47,889 nt of DNA, from contig JAFWRM010000028.1 of assembly GCA_017519975.1 (NCBI GenBank), positions 1 through 47,889 on the forward strand, read 5' to 3'. Positions 1 to 9,224 of this stretch are shown here, piece after piece; position 1 is the stretch's first letter; each line of letters starts with the position of its first letter. This DNA comes from Oscillospiraceae bacterium. GTDB taxonomy: Bacteria > Bacillota > Clostridia > Oscillospirales > Oscillospiraceae. The notes under the pieces were generated by a model, which did not search any database, was not told the DNA's origin, and was given only the letters and a program-made list of their open reading frames with translations. Made by a program: the position numbers and the translations under genes.

Positions 1-74
1 ATAATAAAGAGGGTGAAGAGCATTTTTCTTCGGATGTCCTCTACCTTCCACGCATTGCGTATAGTTTGAAACAC
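1..74 (-). CDS. secY: Preprotein translocase subunit SecY (N-terminal fragment)
   Basis: Only the first 24 codons are inside the window. The minus strand reads from a GTG at 74-72 and gives a start of the form MFQTIRNAWKVEDIRRK followed by a hydrophobic stretch, which matches the usual SecY N-terminus (short amphipathic lead, then the first membrane helix). SecY is the channel subunit of the SecYEG translocon. The GTG lies one base after the rplO stop, and an AGAGGTGG ribosome binding site sits inside the end of rplO, so translation is probably coupled. Placement right after L15 is the classical spc order. The gene continues beyond the left edge. Confidence 0.9.
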   Translation of the reverse strand, partial: MFQTIRNAWKVEDIRRKMLFTLFI

Positions 75-75
75 C

Positions 76-519
76 TTACACCACCTCTGCCTTTCCGCCT
101 GCCGCTTCGATCTTTTCTTTGGCAGACCCGGAGAAGGCAGCGGCCTTTACAGTCAGTTTTTTGGTGATCTCTCCGTTGCCGAGGATCTTGACTCCGTATT
201 TGCAGCTGGACAGTACGCCGGCCTTCAGGAGCTCTTCCACGCCGACTTCGGCGCCGTCCTCGAACCGGTCGTTCAGGACGGACACGTTCACCGCGTCCAG
301 AGGACGGGCGAAGATGTTGTTGAAGCCTCTCTTGGGGATACGGCGGGCCAGAGGCATCTGGCCGCCTTCGAAGCCGACCCTGACGCCGCCGCCGGATCTG
401 GCCTTCTGGCCCTTGTGCCCGCGGCCGGCCGTCTTGCCGTTGCCGGTGCCGTGACCGCGGCCCTTGCGCTTGGCAACGTGAGTGGAGCCTTCAGCGGGAG
501 TCAGTTCATGAATATACAT
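76..519 (-). CDS. rplO: 50S ribosomal protein L15
   Basis: 147 residues, normal for the family. The N-terminal third is the basic, glycine-rich extension that threads into 23S rRNA (residues about 15-55, with [20 protein letters not shown] and [18 protein letters not shown]), followed by the compact C-terminal domain. L15 is a late-assembling large-subunit protein. It is the last ribosomal gene before secY, 12 nt after rpmD. Confidence 0.97.
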   Translation of the reverse strand: MYIHELTPAEGSTHVAKRKGRGHGTGNGKTAGRGHKGQKARSGGGVRVGFEGGQMPLARRIPKRGFNNIFARPLDAVNVSVLNDRFEDGAEVGVEELLKAGVLSSCKYGVKILGNGEITKKLTVKAAAFSGSAKEKIEAAGGKAEVV

Positions 520-531
520 TTCCCTTCCTCC

Positions 532-711
532 TTACTCTTCTGTTACGGAGATCAGATACGCGATCTTCGCGATCTTGCCTCTCGTCTGGGGGTTGTCAGG
601 CTGCACGGTCTCCGCGCCGATCTTGTTCAGGCCGAGGCTCTTGGCCGTGGCGATATGCTTGTCCAGTCTGCCGTTCAGGCTCTTGACGAGCTTGATCCTT
701 AAATTAGCCAT
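532..711 (-). CDS. rpmD: 50S ribosomal protein L30
   Basis: A 59-residue gene between rpsE and rplO. The translation begins MANLRIKLVKSLNGRLDKHI and continues through a segment with TAKSLGLNKIG, matching the small L30 fold of bacteria. The ATG at 711-709 is preceded by GGAGG (in the minus reading of 718-722). L30 binds 23S rRNA at the periphery of the large subunit. Gaps of 15 nt to rpsE and 12 nt to rplO place it inside the spc operon in its standard position. Confidence 0.96.
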   Translation of the reverse strand: MANLRIKLVKSLNGRLDKHIATAKSLGLNKIGAETVQPDNPQTRGKIAKIAYLISVTEE

Positions 712-726
712 TCGTCAGACCTCCCA

Positions 727-1266
727 TCAAACGATCTCGGCGGCGGTCTTGCCGCGGACCTTCGCGACCGCCTCGGCGTTGCGGAGGGTCAGCAGGCCCT
801 GCATCGTGGCGGCGACCACGTTCTGAGGATTATTGCTGCGCAGGCACTTCGTCCTGATGTCGGAGATGCCGGCCGCTTCCATAACGGCACGGACGGCACC
901 GCCGGCGATGACGCCGGTACCGGCGGGGGCGGGCTTCAGCAGAACTCTGCCGGCGCCGAATTCCCCGATCACCTCATGCGGGATCGTGGTGCCCTCGAGC
1001 GTAACGTTCACGATGTTCTTCTTGGCGTCCTCCAGGCCCTTGCGGATTGCTTCGGAAACCTCGCCGGCCTTGCCCAGGCCGTAGCCGACTCTGCCCTTGC
1101 CGTCGCCGACGACGCACAGAGCGGAAAACTTCATGACGCGGCCGCCCTTAACGGTTTTGGAAACACGGTTCAGATGAACGACTTTCTCGATAAACTCAGG
1201 AGCGGCTTCTTCCTGCTGCCTTCTGTTATCTCTTCTGTTGTCTCTTCTGTCATTATTGTAAGCCAT
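727..1266 (-). CDS. rpsE: 30S ribosomal protein S5 with basic N-terminal extension
   Basis: 179 residues. The conserved core starts near residue 25 ([19 protein letters not shown]) and includes the double-stranded RNA-binding type N-domain ([19 protein letters not shown]) and the C-domain with the [16 protein letters not shown] stretch. S5 contacts S4 and S3 around the mRNA entry pore and affects decoding fidelity. The first roughly 20 residues are an added Asn/Asp/Arg tract ([17 protein letters not shown]) not present in E. coli S5. The tract recalls the tail of S3 in the same operon. Confidence 0.97.
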   Translation of the reverse strand: MAYNNDRRDNRRDNRRQQEEAAPEFIEKVVHLNRVSKTVKGGRVMKFSALCVVGDGKGRVGYGLGKAGEVSEAIRKGLEDAKKNIVNVTLEGTTIPHEVIGEFGAGRVLLKPAPAGTGVIAGGAVRAVMEAAGISDIRTKCLRSNNPQNVVAATMQGLLTLRNAEAVAKVRGKTAAEIV

Positions 1267-1284
1267 TTCTGTTTCCTCCTTCCG

Positions 1285-1644
1285 TTAAAAGTCCAGGCCG
1301 CCTTCGCGGGCGCCCTCTGCCAGTTCCTGCACACGGCCGTGGTAAACGTAACCGCCGCGGTCGAACACGACCGATTCGATCCCCTTGGCCTTCGCGCGCT
1401 CGGCGACGGTCTGGCCGACCTTGCGGGCCGCCTCCTTGTTGCCGCCGTTGCCCTCGAAGCCTTTTTCCACGGAGCTGGCAGCAGCCAGCGTAACGCCGTT
1501 CACATCGTCGATGATCTGGGCGTAAATGTGATTCTCACTGCGGAATACGCAAAGTCTGGGACGCTCGGGCGTGCCGGAAACCTTGCTCCTTACTCTCTTA
1601 TGGCGCTTTGCGCGCTGAGCTTTCGTATCAGGTCTTTTGATCAT
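1285..1644 (-). CDS. rplR: 50S ribosomal protein L18
   Basis: 119 residues, typical length. Shows the basic N-terminus ([19 protein letters not shown]) and the conserved blocks [21 protein letters not shown] and [20 protein letters not shown] with GLDF at the end. L18 binds 5S rRNA together with L5 and anchors it to the central protuberance. It sits between rplF (16 nt gap) and rpsE (18 nt gap), as usual. Confidence 0.97.
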   Translation of the reverse strand: MIKRPDTKAQRAKRHKRVRSKVSGTPERPRLCVFRSENHIYAQIIDDVNGVTLAAASSVEKGFEGNGGNKEAARKVGQTVAERAKAKGIESVVFDRGGYVYHGRVQELAEGAREGGLDF

Positions 1645-1660
1645 TCAGGCACACCTCCCT

Positions 1661-2197
1661 TTACTTACCTGTCTTGCCTTCCTTGCGGCGGATCACTTCA
1701 TCGGCATACTTGATGCCCTTGCCCTTGTAGGGCTCGGGCGGTCTCTTGCCGCGGACCTCAGCCGCAAACTGGCCGACCTTCTGCTTGTCCGTGCCATGGA
1801 TCACCACGGTGTTGGGGTTCGGCACTTCGATCGTGATGCCCTCGATCTCGGGGACGAACACCTGATGCGAGAAGCCCAGGTTCATCACGAGCTTGTTGCC
1901 TTCCTTCGCCGCTCTGTAGCCTACGCCGTTGACCTCCAGGGTCTTGGAGTAGCCCTCGGTCACGCCGTGGACCATGTTGGCTACTAGCGTGCGGTTCAGG
2001 CCGTGGATGCTGCGCGTGTATTTCTCATCGTTGGAACGGCTGATGGTGATAACGCCGTTCTCGACGGCCACCGTCAGCTCAGGGTTGACGGTGCGGGTCG
2101 CGGTGCCCTTGGGGCCCTTGACCGTGATGGTGTTCCCATCCAGAGTGACGTCCACTCCCGCGGGAATGGTAATGGGTGCTCTGCCGATTCTAGACAT
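1661..2197 (-). CDS. rplF: 50S ribosomal protein L6
   Basis: 178 residues. Begins MSRIGRAPITIPAGVDV and shows the two repeated L6 domains; the C-terminal one carries GTDKQKVGQFAAEVRGKRPP and PEPYKGKGIKYADEVIRRKEGK, the signature end of L6. L6 lies near the factor-binding site and the sarcin-ricin loop of the 50S subunit. It follows rpsH by 12 nt. Confidence 0.97.
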   Translation of the reverse strand: MSRIGRAPITIPAGVDVTLDGNTITVKGPKGTATRTVNPELTVAVENGVITISRSNDEKYTRSIHGLNRTLVANMVHGVTEGYSKTLEVNGVGYRAAKEGNKLVMNLGFSHQVFVPEIEGITIEVPNPNTVVIHGTDKQKVGQFAAEVRGKRPPEPYKGKGIKYADEVIRRKEGKTGK

Positions 2198-2209
2198 TTC
2201 CGTTCCCCC

Positions 2210-2605
2210 TTACCATACGAACGCCAGGACTTCGCCGCCGACGTGAGCCTCTCTGGCTTTCTTGTCGGTCATGACGCCCTTGGACGTGGAGATGATGGCG
2301 ATGCCCAGACCGCGCAGTACGCGGGGCAGTTCATCGGCGCCGGCGTAGACCCGCAGACCGGGCTTGGATACGCGGCGCAGGCCGGCGATGGCCTTCTCCG
2401 TTCCGTTGTACTTCAGCGTGATGCGGATGACGCCCTGCTGATTGTCGTTGATGATCTGGAAGTTCTTGATGTAGCCTTCTTCCAGAAGGATCTCGGCGAT
2501 GGCCTTCTTCATGTTGGAAGCGGGCACATCGACGGTGGCATGCTTGGCGATACCGGCGTTCCGGATGCGGGTCAGCATGTCGGCGATGGGATCAGTGATT
2601 TGCAT
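2210..2605 (-). CDS. rpsH: 30S ribosomal protein S8
   Basis: 131 residues, beginning [17 protein letters not shown], with the conserved C-terminal block [21 protein letters not shown]8 is a primary binder of helix 21 of 16S rRNA, and in E. coli it is the autogenous translational repressor of the spc operon. Here the gene is preceded by an unusually long 151-nt gap (see 2606-2756), while its own start has a clear GGAGG 7 nt upstream. Confidence 0.97.
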   Translation of the reverse strand: MQITDPIADMLTRIRNAGIAKHATVDVPASNMKKAIAEILLEEGYIKNFQIINDNQQGVIRITLKYNGTEKAIAGLRRVSKPGLRVYAGADELPRVLRGLGIAIISTSKGVMTDKKAREAHVGGEVLAFVW

Positions 2606-2756
2606 GTTGGATTATCCTCCTAATTAGAGTTACAGGCGCACGGCCTGTTTTCGTGGCGAGGTATCGGAACCAATAAGCCGGCGGCCGATTGGAACTGACC
2701 TTTCGCCATCCCTTTCAGGCGCGGATCGGGGCGGGCCTTCCGGCTGCCCCCTCTCC
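2606..2756 (-). promoter_or_regulatory. Structured intercistronic region between rpsZ and rpsH
   Basis: Almost every other gap in this operon is under 20 nt; this one is 151 nt and holds no ORF. Read on the minus strand it contains possible stem-loops: CCAAT pairing with ATTGG around a GC-rich loop (about 2671-2693) and ACAGG pairing with CCTGT (about 2631-2647), followed by the rpsH ribosome binding site. By position this could be a regulatory element bound by a ribosomal protein such as S8, or a processing site. No T-run terminator and no convincing promoter were found. The function is inference only. Confidence 0.35.
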
Positions 2757-2942
2757 TTACCAGGAAGCCTTTTTCACACCGGGGATCTCGCCCTTGTAGG
2801 CCAGCTCCCGGAAGCAGATACGGCAGATGCCGTAGTTGCGCAGATAGGCGTGAGGTCTGCCGCAGATCTTGCAGCGGTTGTAACGCCGGCTGGAAAATTT
2901 GGGCTCTCTCTGCTGCTTGAGGATCATAGATTTCTTAGCCAT
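2757..2942 (-). CDS. rpsZ: 30S ribosomal protein S14, zinc-binding type
   Basis: 61 residues, the short C+ form of S14. Two CxxC pairs (CKIC and CRIC, Cys24/27 and Cys40/43) form a zinc ribbon, and the protein ends with the usual Gly-Val-Lys-Lys-Ala-Ser-Trp. S14 helps assemble the head of the 30S subunit. The zinc form is common in Gram-positive bacteria, which often have a second zinc-free copy elsewhere for zinc starvation. It lies 12 nt after rplE and is followed by the long gap before rpsH. Confidence 0.97.
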   Translation of the reverse strand: MAKKSMILKQQREPKFSSRRYNRCKICGRPHAYLRNYGICRICFRELAYKGEIPGVKKASW

Positions 2943-2954
2943 GGTTCATCCTCC

Positions 2955-3497
2955 TTAAGCCTGAACGAAGGGGGCGCCCAGGAGCCTGAGCAGCTCTCTG
3001 GCCTCTTCGTCGGTCTTCGCGGTGGTGCAGACGACGATGTCCATACCGCGGATCTTCTCAATCTTGTCGTAGTCGATCTCCGGGAAGATCAGCTGCTCCT
3101 TCACGCCGAGGGCGTAGTTGCCGCGGCCGTCGAAGGAATTGGCGCTGATGCCGCGGAAGTCACGCACGCGGGGCAGAGCCACGTTGAACAGTCGGTCCAG
3201 GAACTCCCACATCTTGTCCTGACGCAGGGTGACCTTCACGCCGACGGCCATGCCTTCACGAAGCTTGAAGTTCGCGACGGACTTTCTGGCCTTCGTAACG
3301 ACGGCCTTCTGACCGGTGATGGCGGTGATGTCTCTGACGACGGCGTCGATGGCCTTGGCGTTGTCCTTGCAGTCGCCGCAGCCCACGTTCACAACGATCT
3401 TCTCCAGGCGGGGGATCTGCATGACGCTCTTGTAACCGAACTTGTTCATCAGAGCGGGAGCGATCTCCTCCTGATACCGGGTTTTCAGTCTGGGCAT
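2955..3497 (-). CDS. rplE: 50S ribosomal protein L5
   Basis: 180 residues, full length. Conserved pieces include [52 protein letters not shown] and the C-terminal [20 protein letters not shown]5 binds 5S rRNA and forms a bridge to the 30S head. The position between rplX and rpsZ is standard. Confidence 0.97.
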   Translation of the reverse strand: MPRLKTRYQEEIAPALMNKFGYKSVMQIPRLEKIVVNVGCGDCKDNAKAIDAVVRDITAITGQKAVVTKARKSVANFKLREGMAVGVKVTLRQDKMWEFLDRLFNVALPRVRDFRGISANSFDGRGNYALGVKEQLIFPEIDYDKIEKIRGMDIVVCTTAKTDEEARELLRLLGAPFVQA

Positions 3498-3514
3498 ATT
3501 GTCTTACCTCCCTC

Positions 3515-3820
3515 TTACAGCTCGGCGCCGCACTTCTTGCAGACGCGGGCTTTCTTGCCGTCAGTGATCTTATGGCCGACCCGGGTGGGCTTGCCGCACT
3601 TGGGGCAAACGACCATGACCTTGCAGGCGTAGATGGGAGTTTCCTTCTTGATGATGGCGCTCTGCTCCTCCTGGCGGCGGGCCTTCTGGTGCACGCTGGC
3701 GACGCTCACGCCTTCCACGATCAGTTTCCCGTTGCGGGGATCGGCGGAGAGGACCTTGCCCTTCGTGCCCTTGTCACGGCCGGACAGGACGATGACGGTA
3801 TCATTCTTGATAATGTTCAT
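3515..3820 (-). CDS. rplX: 50S ribosomal protein L24
   Basis: 101 residues. The KOW motif is seen at the N-terminus ([19 protein letters not shown]), followed by the [16 protein letters not shown] block. The C-terminal part has CPKC and CKKC, a four-cysteine ribbon found in many but not all L24 proteins. L24 is an early assembly initiator on 23S rRNA. Gaps to its neighbours are 16-17 nt. Confidence 0.97.
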   Translation of the reverse strand: MNIIKNDTVIVLSGRDKGTKGKVLSADPRNGKLIVEGVSVASVHQKARRQEEQSAIIKKETPIYACKVMVVCPKCGKPTRVGHKITDGKKARVCKKCGAEL

Positions 3821-3836
3821 TGGTAAAGCCCCCTTC

Positions 3837-4205
3837 TCAAATTACTTCGGGAGCCAGAGACAGGATCTTCATGAAATCCTTGTCACGCAGCTCACGGGCG
3901 ACAGGCCCGAAGATACGGGTCCCTCTGGGGTTTTTGTCCTCACGGATGAGGACGGCCGCGTTCTCGTCAAAGCGGACGTAGGTTCCATCGGCGCGGCGGA
4001 CACCCTTCACCGTACGCACGATGACCGCGCGGACGACTTCACCCTTTTTCACGGTGCCGCCGGGAGCAGCCTTGCGGACGGAGGCGACGATCACGTCGCC
4101 GATGTTGCCGTACTTTCTCTTGGAGCCGCCCAGAACGCGGATGCACTTGATTTCCTTAGCGCCGGTATTGTCGGCAACCTTCAGAAAAGTTTCCTGCTGA
4201 ATCAT
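3837..4205 (-). CDS. rplN: 50S ribosomal protein L14
   Basis: 122 residues, the canonical length. Begins [19 protein letters not shown], has [17 protein letters not shown] and ends with the [12 protein letters not shown] tail. L14 sits at the subunit interface, contacts 16S rRNA and is the docking site of the silencing factor RsfS. It follows rpsQ by 12 nt. Confidence 0.98.
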   Translation of the reverse strand: MIQQETFLKVADNTGAKEIKCIRVLGGSKRKYGNIGDVIVASVRKAAPGGTVKKGEVVRAVIVRTVKGVRRADGTYVRFDENAAVLIREDKNPRGTRIFGPVARELRDKDFMKILSLAPEVI

Positions 4206-4217
4206 CTTGGCGCCTCC

Positions 4218-4481
4218 TTACTTTGCTTTCTCTACGATTTCAACGAGTCTCCATCTCTTGTCCTTGGAAAGAGGTCTGGTCTCCATCACTCTTACGCGGT
4301 CGCCTACGCCGCACTCGTTGTTCTCATCATGTGCCTTGAGCTTATAGGTCCTCTTGACGATCTTCTTATACAGAGGATGGGCCACGCGGTCCTCGACCGC
4401 GACGACGATGGTCTTGTCCATCTTATCAGAGACCACTCTGCCAACTCTCGTCTTTCTGGAAGCCGTTCTGTTTTCACTCAT
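4218..4481 (-). CDS. rpsQ: 30S ribosomal protein S17
   Basis: 87 residues with the OB-fold signature: [38 protein letters not shown] and [21 protein letters not shown]17 is a primary binder in the 5' domain of 16S rRNA. It is six nucleotides from rpmC, so probably translationally coupled. Confidence 0.97.
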   Translation of the reverse strand: MSENRTASRKTRVGRVVSDKMDKTIVVAVEDRVAHPLYKKIVKRTYKLKAHDENNECGVGDRVRVMETRPLSKDKRWRLVEIVEKAK

Positions 4482-4487
4482 CTCAAC

Positions 4488-4691
4488 TTACCTCCTACCT
4501 GCTTCGAGCTGCTTTTCGCGGATAATGGTCTCGACTCGGGCAATATCCTTCTTGACCAGGGATATCTGTACAGGGTTATCCAGCTGATTGGTGGCGTGCT
4601 GCATTCTCAGAAAGAACAGATCCTTTTTCAGCTCGACGAGCTTGGCCTCCAGCTCGGAGGTGCTCAGCTTTCTTACCTCACTTGCCTTCAT
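4488..4691 (-). CDS. rpmC: 50S ribosomal protein L29
   Basis: A 67-residue helical hairpin protein, [18 protein letters not shown] onward, ending in a basic helix. L29 lies beside the polypeptide exit tunnel next to L23. I chose the ATG at 4691-4689 over two in-frame GTG codons upstream (4703, 4700), because AGGTGGTG, a very good ribosome binding site, lies at the right distance before the ATG and the product then has the usual family length. With this start the gene begins one base after the rplP stop. Confidence 0.95.
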   Translation of the reverse strand: MKASEVRKLSTSELEAKLVELKKDLFFLRMQHATNQLDNPVQISLVKKDIARVETIIREKQLEAGRR

Positions 4692-4692
4692 C

Positions 4693-5118
4693 TTATTCAC
4701 CACCTGTCTCGGACTCGCGCTTTACGATCTTGGTCTTGCAGGGCAGCTTGTGGCTGGCAAGACGCAGAGCCTCGCGCGCTACGGTTTCGGAAACGCCGGC
4801 GATCTCAAACATGACGCGGCCGGGCTTCACAACGGCGACCCAGTACTCCGGGGAACCCTTACCGGAACCCATACGGGTCTCGGCAGGCTTCTGCGTGACC
4901 GGCTTGTCGGGGAAGATCTTGATCCAGACCTTGCCGCCGCGCTTCGTGTAACGCGTCATGGCCACACGGGCGGCCTCGATCTGGTTGGAGGTGATCCAGC
5001 TGGGCTCGGTCGCCGCCAGGCCCCATTCACCGTAGGTAACGGTATTTCCGCGGGTGGCCTTGCCCTTCATGCGGCCGCGCTGCACCCTGCGGTATTTCAC
5101 TCTTTTCGGTAAAAGCAT
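4693..5118 (-). CDS. rplP: 50S ribosomal protein L16
   Basis: 141 residues. Begins [20 protein letters not shown] and contains the conserved [21 protein letters not shown] and [19 protein letters not shown] regions. L16 organises the A-site side of the peptidyl-transferase centre and the central protuberance. Its ATG overlaps the rpsC stop codon by one base (TGATG), a classic coupling arrangement. Confidence 0.97.
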   Translation of the reverse strand: MLLPKRVKYRRVQRGRMKGKATRGNTVTYGEWGLAATEPSWITSNQIEAARVAMTRYTKRGGKVWIKIFPDKPVTQKPAETRMGSGKGSPEYWVAVVKPGRVMFEIAGVSETVAREALRLASHKLPCKTKIVKRESETGGE

Positions 5119-5966
5119 CAGCGATTGCCTCCTTCTCTGGGAGTCTGACCGCCGCGATAGCCGCCTTCAGGACGGCCGCCGCCGGTGCGGTCTCCGCGAT
5201 AGCCGCCGCGGTCACCACGGTTGAAGCTGCCGCGATTGTCTCTGCCGCCGCGGTTGTCACGGCCCCTGCGGTCGCCCTGACGTCTCTCTCTGGGAGGACG
5301 GTTCAGGTCCATGGTGCGGGGGGTGGTGCGCAGCGTCTGGCTGAGGATCTCGCCTTTGTAGATCCAGACCTTGATGCCGATGCGGCCGTAGGTCGTGGCG
5401 GCCTCAGCGAAGCCGTACTCGATGTCGGCGCGCAGCGTCTGCAGAGGAATGGTACCCTCGTGGTAGGACTCGGAGCGCGCGATCTCAGCGCCGCCCAGAC
5501 GTCCGGACACGGTCACCTTGACGCCGCGTACGCCCAGACGCATGGCGCGTCCGATGGCGTTCTTCATGGCGCGGCGGAAGCCGATGCGCTTCTCCAGCTT
5601 GACGGCGATGCTCTCGGCCACGAGCTGGGCGTTGGTATCGGGGCTCTTCACTTCGACGATGCTGATGTCCACGGGCTTGCCGATGCGCTTGGCCACGTCG
5701 GCTCTCAGCTTTTCGATCTCCGCTCCGCCCTTGCCGATGACGACGCCGGGACGGGAGCAGTGGATGTAGATGCGAACCTTCGCGCTGTCGCGCTCGATCT
5801 CGATCTTGGGCACGCCCGCCTCATACAGACGAGCCTTCAGATATTTGCGGATTTCGTGATCTTCAACGATAAGATCTCCGACCTTGTCGGCGCGGGCATA
5901 CCAACGGGAATCCCAGTCCTTGATGACGCCTACGCGCAGGCCGTGCGGATTAACTTTCTGACCCAT
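5118..5966 (-). CDS. rpsC: 30S ribosomal protein S3 with long Arg/Gly-rich C-terminal tail
   Basis: 282 residues against about 210-230 in most bacteria. The N-terminal KH domain is clear ([22 protein letters not shown] region with a GxxG loop), then the S3 C-terminal domain ([32 protein letters not shown]). From about residue 225 a low-complexity tail follows, rich in Arg, Gly, Asp and Asn (repeats such as GRDNRGG and [10 protein letters not shown]). S3 lines the mRNA entry pore of the 30S subunit and takes part in its helicase activity. The tail probably extends as a disordered RNA-contacting arm, which is inference. It overlaps rplP by one base. Confidence 0.97.
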   Translation of the reverse strand: MGQKVNPHGLRVGVIKDWDSRWYARADKVGDLIVEDHEIRKYLKARLYEAGVPKIEIERDSAKVRIYIHCSRPGVVIGKGGAEIEKLRADVAKRIGKPVDISIVEVKSPDTNAQLVAESIAVKLEKRIGFRRAMKNAIGRAMRLGVRGVKVTVSGRLGGAEIARSESYHEGTIPLQTLRADIEYGFAEAATTYGRIGIKVWIYKGEILSQTLRTTPRTMDLNRPPRERRQGDRRGRDNRGGRDNRGSFNRGDRGGYRGDRTGGGRPEGGYRGGQTPREGGNR

Positions 5967-5981
5967 ATTCTGCCTCCTCCC

Positions 5982-6317
5982 TCAGTCTTTCTCAGCAACC
6001 GCGATGGTGATGTGAGAAGTTCTCTTGTTGATGCGGTACGCTCTTCCCTGCGCCCTGGGCATGAAGCGCTTCAGGATGGGGCCGGGGTTGGCGTAGGTGG
6101 CAGATACGTAGAGCTTCTCGGGATCCATGGCGAAGTTGTTCTCCGCGTTGCTGACCGCGCTCTTGAGCAGCTTGAGCATGAGCTCGCTGGCTGCCTTCGG
6201 AGTGGCCATCAGGATGCCCTGAGCGGTCTTTACGTCCTTGCCGCGGATCAGATCACAGACGATCTGGACCTTGCGGGGGGAGATTCTGGCAAATTTGATA
6301 TGTGCTTTTGCTTCCAT
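5982..6317 (-). CDS. rplV: 50S ribosomal protein L22
   Basis: 111 residues. Shows the L22 globular part ([20 protein letters not shown] is close to this in form) and the long beta-hairpin that reaches the exit tunnel, with [20 protein letters not shown] near the end. The hairpin tip is a known site of macrolide-resistance changes; nothing unusual is seen. The gap to rpsC is 15 nt. Confidence 0.97.
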   Translation of the reverse strand: MEAKAHIKFARISPRKVQIVCDLIRGKDVKTAQGILMATPKAASELMLKLLKSAVSNAENNFAMDPEKLYVSATYANPGPILKRFMPRAQGRAYRINKRTSHITIAVAEKD

Positions 6318-6333
6318 TTTTCAGTCTGCCTCC

Positions 6334-6606
6334 TTATTTGCCGGTCTTGCTTCCGGCATGGCCGCGGAAGGTCCGTGTAGGAGCGAACTCGCCCAGCTTG
6401 TGGCCGACCATGTCTTCCGTGATGTACACGGGAACGTGACGGCGGCCGTCGTGCACGGCGATCGTATGTCCTACGAAGGACGGGAAAATGGTGGAAGAAC
6501 GGGACCAGGTCTTCAGGACCTTCTTTTCACCGGCTGCGTTCAGCTCGTCGACCCTCTTCAAAAGCTCGGGAGCGGCAAAGGGGCCTTTCTTAATGCTTCT
6601 GCTCAT
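6334..6606 (-). CDS. rpsS: 30S ribosomal protein S19
   Basis: 90 residues, beginning [19 protein letters not shown] and carrying [23 protein letters not shown] and [17 protein letters not shown] in pieces, a full-length S19. It forms a complex with S13 in the 30S head and contacts the A-site tRNA region. Gaps of 16-18 nt to its neighbours. Confidence 0.98.
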   Translation of the reverse strand: MSRSIKKGPFAAPELLKRVDELNAAGEKKVLKTWSRSSTIFPSFVGHTIAVHDGRRHVPVYITEDMVGHKLGEFAPTRTFRGHAGSKTGK

Positions 6607-6624
6607 ATTACTGACCTCCTTTGA

Positions 6625-7461
6625 TTACTTCGCGTTGCGGCGCTTGACGATGAACTTGTTGGTGCGGTTCTTCGTCTTGCGGGTCTTGTAGCCCATGGCC
6701 GGCTTGCCCCACGGGGTGACCGGGCCGGGACGTCCGACGGGGGCCTTGCCCTCGCCTCCTCCGTGAGGATGATCCACCGGGTTCATGACGGAACCGCGGA
6801 CGGTGGGACGGATACCCATGTGACGCTTGCGGCCGGCCTTGCCGATGGAGATGTTGGCGTGGTCGATGTTTCCGACCTGGCCGATGGTGGCCTTGCAGTC
6901 CATGCGGATCAGGCGGTACTCGCCGGAGGGCAGGCGGACCTGAGCCATGCGGCCTTCCTTGGCCATCAGCTGAGCCGCTACGCCGGCGCTGCGCACCAGC
7001 TGGGCGCCCTTGCCGGGATAGATCTCGATGTTGTGGATGACGGTACCCACGGGGATCGCGGAGATGGGCAGCGCGTTGCCGGGCTTGATGTCCGCGGTGG
7101 CGGAGGAGACGATCTTGTCACCGGCCGCCAGGCCTACGGGAGCCAGAATGTAGCGGCGCTCGCCGTCCGCGTACTCCACCAGCGCGATGAAGGCGCTGCG
7201 GTTGGGGTCGTACTCCAGGCGGAGAACGGTGCCCTCGACATCCATCTTATCCCGCTTGAAATCGATCACGCGGTATTTTCTGCGGTTTCCGCCGCCCTTG
7301 TGGCGGACGGTGATGCGCCCGTAGCTGTTGCGGCCGGAGTGCTTCTTCAGCACTTCCACGAGGCTGCGCTCGGGCCTGGCTTTCTTATCGACTCCGTCAA
7401 AGCCGGAAACGGACATGTTTCTTCTTGCCGGAGTGGTAGGTTTATAAGATTTTACAGACAT
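6625..7461 (-). CDS. rplB: 50S ribosomal protein L2
   Basis: 278 residues, full length. The N-terminal block [19 protein letters not shown], the RNA-binding core ([20 protein letters not shown]) and the C-terminal [19 protein letters not shown] with its conserved histidine are all present. L2 is needed for subunit association, tRNA binding and peptidyl transfer. It follows rplW by 14 nt. Confidence 0.98.
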   Translation of the reverse strand: MSVKSYKPTTPARRNMSVSGFDGVDKKARPERSLVEVLKKHSGRNSYGRITVRHKGGGNRRKYRVIDFKRDKMDVEGTVLRLEYDPNRSAFIALVEYADGERRYILAPVGLAAGDKIVSSATADIKPGNALPISAIPVGTVIHNIEIYPGKGAQLVRSAGVAAQLMAKEGRMAQVRLPSGEYRLIRMDCKATIGQVGNIDHANISIGKAGRKRHMGIRPTVRGSVMNPVDHPHGGGEGKAPVGRPGPVTPWGKPAMGYKTRKTKNRTNKFIVKRRNAK

Positions 7462-7475
7462 GTTTCAGCTCCCCC

Positions 7476-7772
7476 TTATACCATTCCTTCGAAGAACTCG
7501 ATGGTCTTGGAGTCTTCGGTCAGCTTGACGACCGCTTTCTTCCAGTTCTTCCGGTAGCCGGCCGGATACTGGCCGTTGCGCTTCTTCTTGCCCAGCACAT
7601 TGAGGGTGTTGACCTTGTCGACCTTGACGTTGAAGATGCCCTCGACGGCGTCCCTGATCTCAGCCTTGGTGGCGTCGGGCGCCACTTCGAAAACGTACTT
7701 CTTGATATCGGTATGTTCCATGGACTGCTCAGTGATGATGGGGCGAATAATGACATCGTACATGGATTTCAT
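7476..7772 (-). CDS. rplW: 50S ribosomal protein L23
   Basis: 98 residues. Contains [13 protein letters not shown] at the start and [20 protein letters not shown], with a loop near RRNGQ-type residues ([18 protein letters not shown]). L23 sits at the tunnel exit and docks trigger factor and SRP. Its start codon overlaps the rplD stop (TAATG), so the two are translationally coupled. Confidence 0.97.
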   Translation of the reverse strand: MKSMYDVIIRPIITEQSMEHTDIKKYVFEVAPDATKAEIRDAVEGIFNVKVDKVNTLNVLGKKKRNGQYPAGYRKNWKKAVVKLTEDSKTIEFFEGMV

Positions 7773-8392
7773 TATGCATATACCTCCTCAATCTTCGCCA
7801 GAGCCGCCTTATCCACAACGACCTTTCCGCCGGTCAGGATCATGTAGGGATTCAGAATGGTGGCGATGGTGGTCTCGACGCCGGGGATGTTCCGGGCGCT
7901 GAGAATGACGTTCTTGTTGACCTCCGGGGTCACGACCAGGGCCTTGTCGGCTCCGACCGCCTTCAGGAAGCGGCTGAACGCGGACGTCTTGACCTCGTCC
8001 ATCTTCAGCTCGTCCACGACGACGACGGCGTCCTCAGCGGCCTTGGCAGACAGCGCGGACTTCAGAGCCAGCCTCTTGAGCTTCTTGTTCAGCGTGTAGG
8101 CGTAGCTGCGGGGCTTGGGCGCAAAGGCGATGCCGCCGTGAGTGAACTGGGGCGCGCGGGTGCTGCCCTGACGGGCGCGGCCGGTCCCCTTCTGACGGTA
8201 GGGCTTCTTGCCGCCGCCGGAAACTTCCGCTCTGGTCAGCGCGGACTGGGTGCCCTGTCTCTGGTTGGCGAGATAATTCTTGACTACTGCGTGAAGAGCC
8301 TGCTCGTTGGGCTCGATGCCGAAAACGGCTTCGGAGAGTTCCACCTCACCGACAGCTTCGCCGGCCATGTTATAAACCTTGACTGTAGGCAT
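7772..8392 (-). CDS. rplD: 50S ribosomal protein L4
   Basis: 206 residues. The extended loop that lines the exit tunnel is seen at about residues 43-100 (with [20 protein letters not shown]) and the C-terminal globular domain ends near the stop. In E. coli, L4 is the autogenous regulator of the S10 operon acting on the leader RNA. A long leader is present here too (9537-9855), but L4 control is not shown by the sequence. Confidence 0.97.
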   Translation of the reverse strand: MPTVKVYNMAGEAVGEVELSEAVFGIEPNEQALHAVVKNYLANQRQGTQSALTRAEVSGGGKKPYRQKGTGRARQGSTRAPQFTHGGIAFAPKPRSYAYTLNKKLKRLALKSALSAKAAEDAVVVVDELKMDEVKTSAFSRFLKAVGADKALVVTPEVNKNVILSARNIPGVETTIATILNPYMILTGGKVVVDKAALAKIEEVYA

Positions 8393-8408
8393 TCAACTCT
8401 CTCCTTTC

Positions 8409-9107
8409 TCAGCCTCTCGCAGATTTCTTCTGCGGGTTGGTGCTCACGGTCACGACCGTGTTCTTCTCACGGATGGTCTTGACCGTGTTCTTCACGTACA
8501 CGATCCCGCCCTTGGGGCCGGGGATCGCGCCGCGCACGGCGATCATGTTCAGCTCAGGATCGACCTTCACGACGTTCAGGTTCATGACGGTGACCTGCTC
8601 GGCGCCCATGTGGCCGGCGCCGATCTTTCCCTTGAAGATGCGGGAGGGGCTGGAGCACGCGCCCATGGAGCCGGCGTGCCGATGAACGGGGCCGCCGCCG
8701 TGGGTGGTAGGCGTGCGCTGCGCGCCGTAGCGCTTGATGACGCCCGCGTATCCCTTGCCCTTGGAGATGCCGGTCACGTCGATCCGGTCGCCGGCCTTGA
8801 AGACGCTCGCCGTGACGGCGTCGCCGACGTTCATGGCGGAGTCGTCGTCATACCGGAACTCCTTGAGCACTTTCAGCATGCCTACGCCGGCCTTTTTCAG
8901 GTGGCCGATCTCCGGCTTGCTCAGTTTCTTTTCCTTCACGGTCTCAAAGCCCAGCTGGACAGCGGCGTATCCGTCGTTCTCCACGGTCTTCTTCTGGACC
9001 ACGTAGCAGGGGCCGGCCTCGATGACGGTTACGGGGATGACCTCGCCCTTTTCACCGAAGATCTGCGTCATGCCGACCTTTTTGCCGATGATTGCCTGTT
9101 TCAACAT
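8409..9107 (-). CDS. rplC: 50S ribosomal protein L3
   Basis: 232 residues. Starts [20 protein letters not shown]. The central extension that reaches the peptidyl-transferase centre is present ([20 protein letters not shown]), followed by [19 protein letters not shown]3 is one of the first proteins to bind 23S rRNA. The Gln that is methylated in E. coli L3 is not at the matching place, which is common in Gram-positive bacteria. It is separated from rpsJ by an unusual 117-nt gap. Confidence 0.97.
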   Translation of the reverse strand: MLKQAIIGKKVGMTQIFGEKGEVIPVTVIEAGPCYVVQKKTVENDGYAAVQLGFETVKEKKLSKPEIGHLKKAGVGMLKVLKEFRYDDDSAMNVGDAVTASVFKAGDRIDVTGISKGKGYAGVIKRYGAQRTPTTHGGGPVHRHAGSMGACSSPSRIFKGKIGAGHMGAEQVTVMNLNVVKVDPELNMIAVRGAIPGPKGGIVYVKNTVKTIREKNTVVTVSTNPQKKSARG

Positions 9108-9224
9108 ATGTTTTCCTCCTTAAGGTTATTGGTTAGCTCGCGTCACCGTTCCGGCGAGAGGCTGCTAACTTGACCCCGCCCGTCCCGCAAGCAGACAGGC
9201 TTCGGGTTCATTTCTTTTTGCCTG
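9108..9224 (-). promoter_or_regulatory. Structured gap between rpsJ and rplC
   Basis: A 117-nt gap in an otherwise tightly packed operon. On the minus strand it can fold into a stem-loop in which GTTAGC (9164-9169) pairs with GCTAAC (9132-9137), extended by TCGC/GCGA pairing (9154-9157 with 9138-9141), and a second pairing of ACAGGC with GCCTGT in the half nearer rpsJ. The rplC ribosome binding site (AAGGAGG) follows directly. Neither a T-run terminator nor a clear promoter is seen. It may be an RNA control or processing element, but this is inference from position and folding only. Confidence 0.4.
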
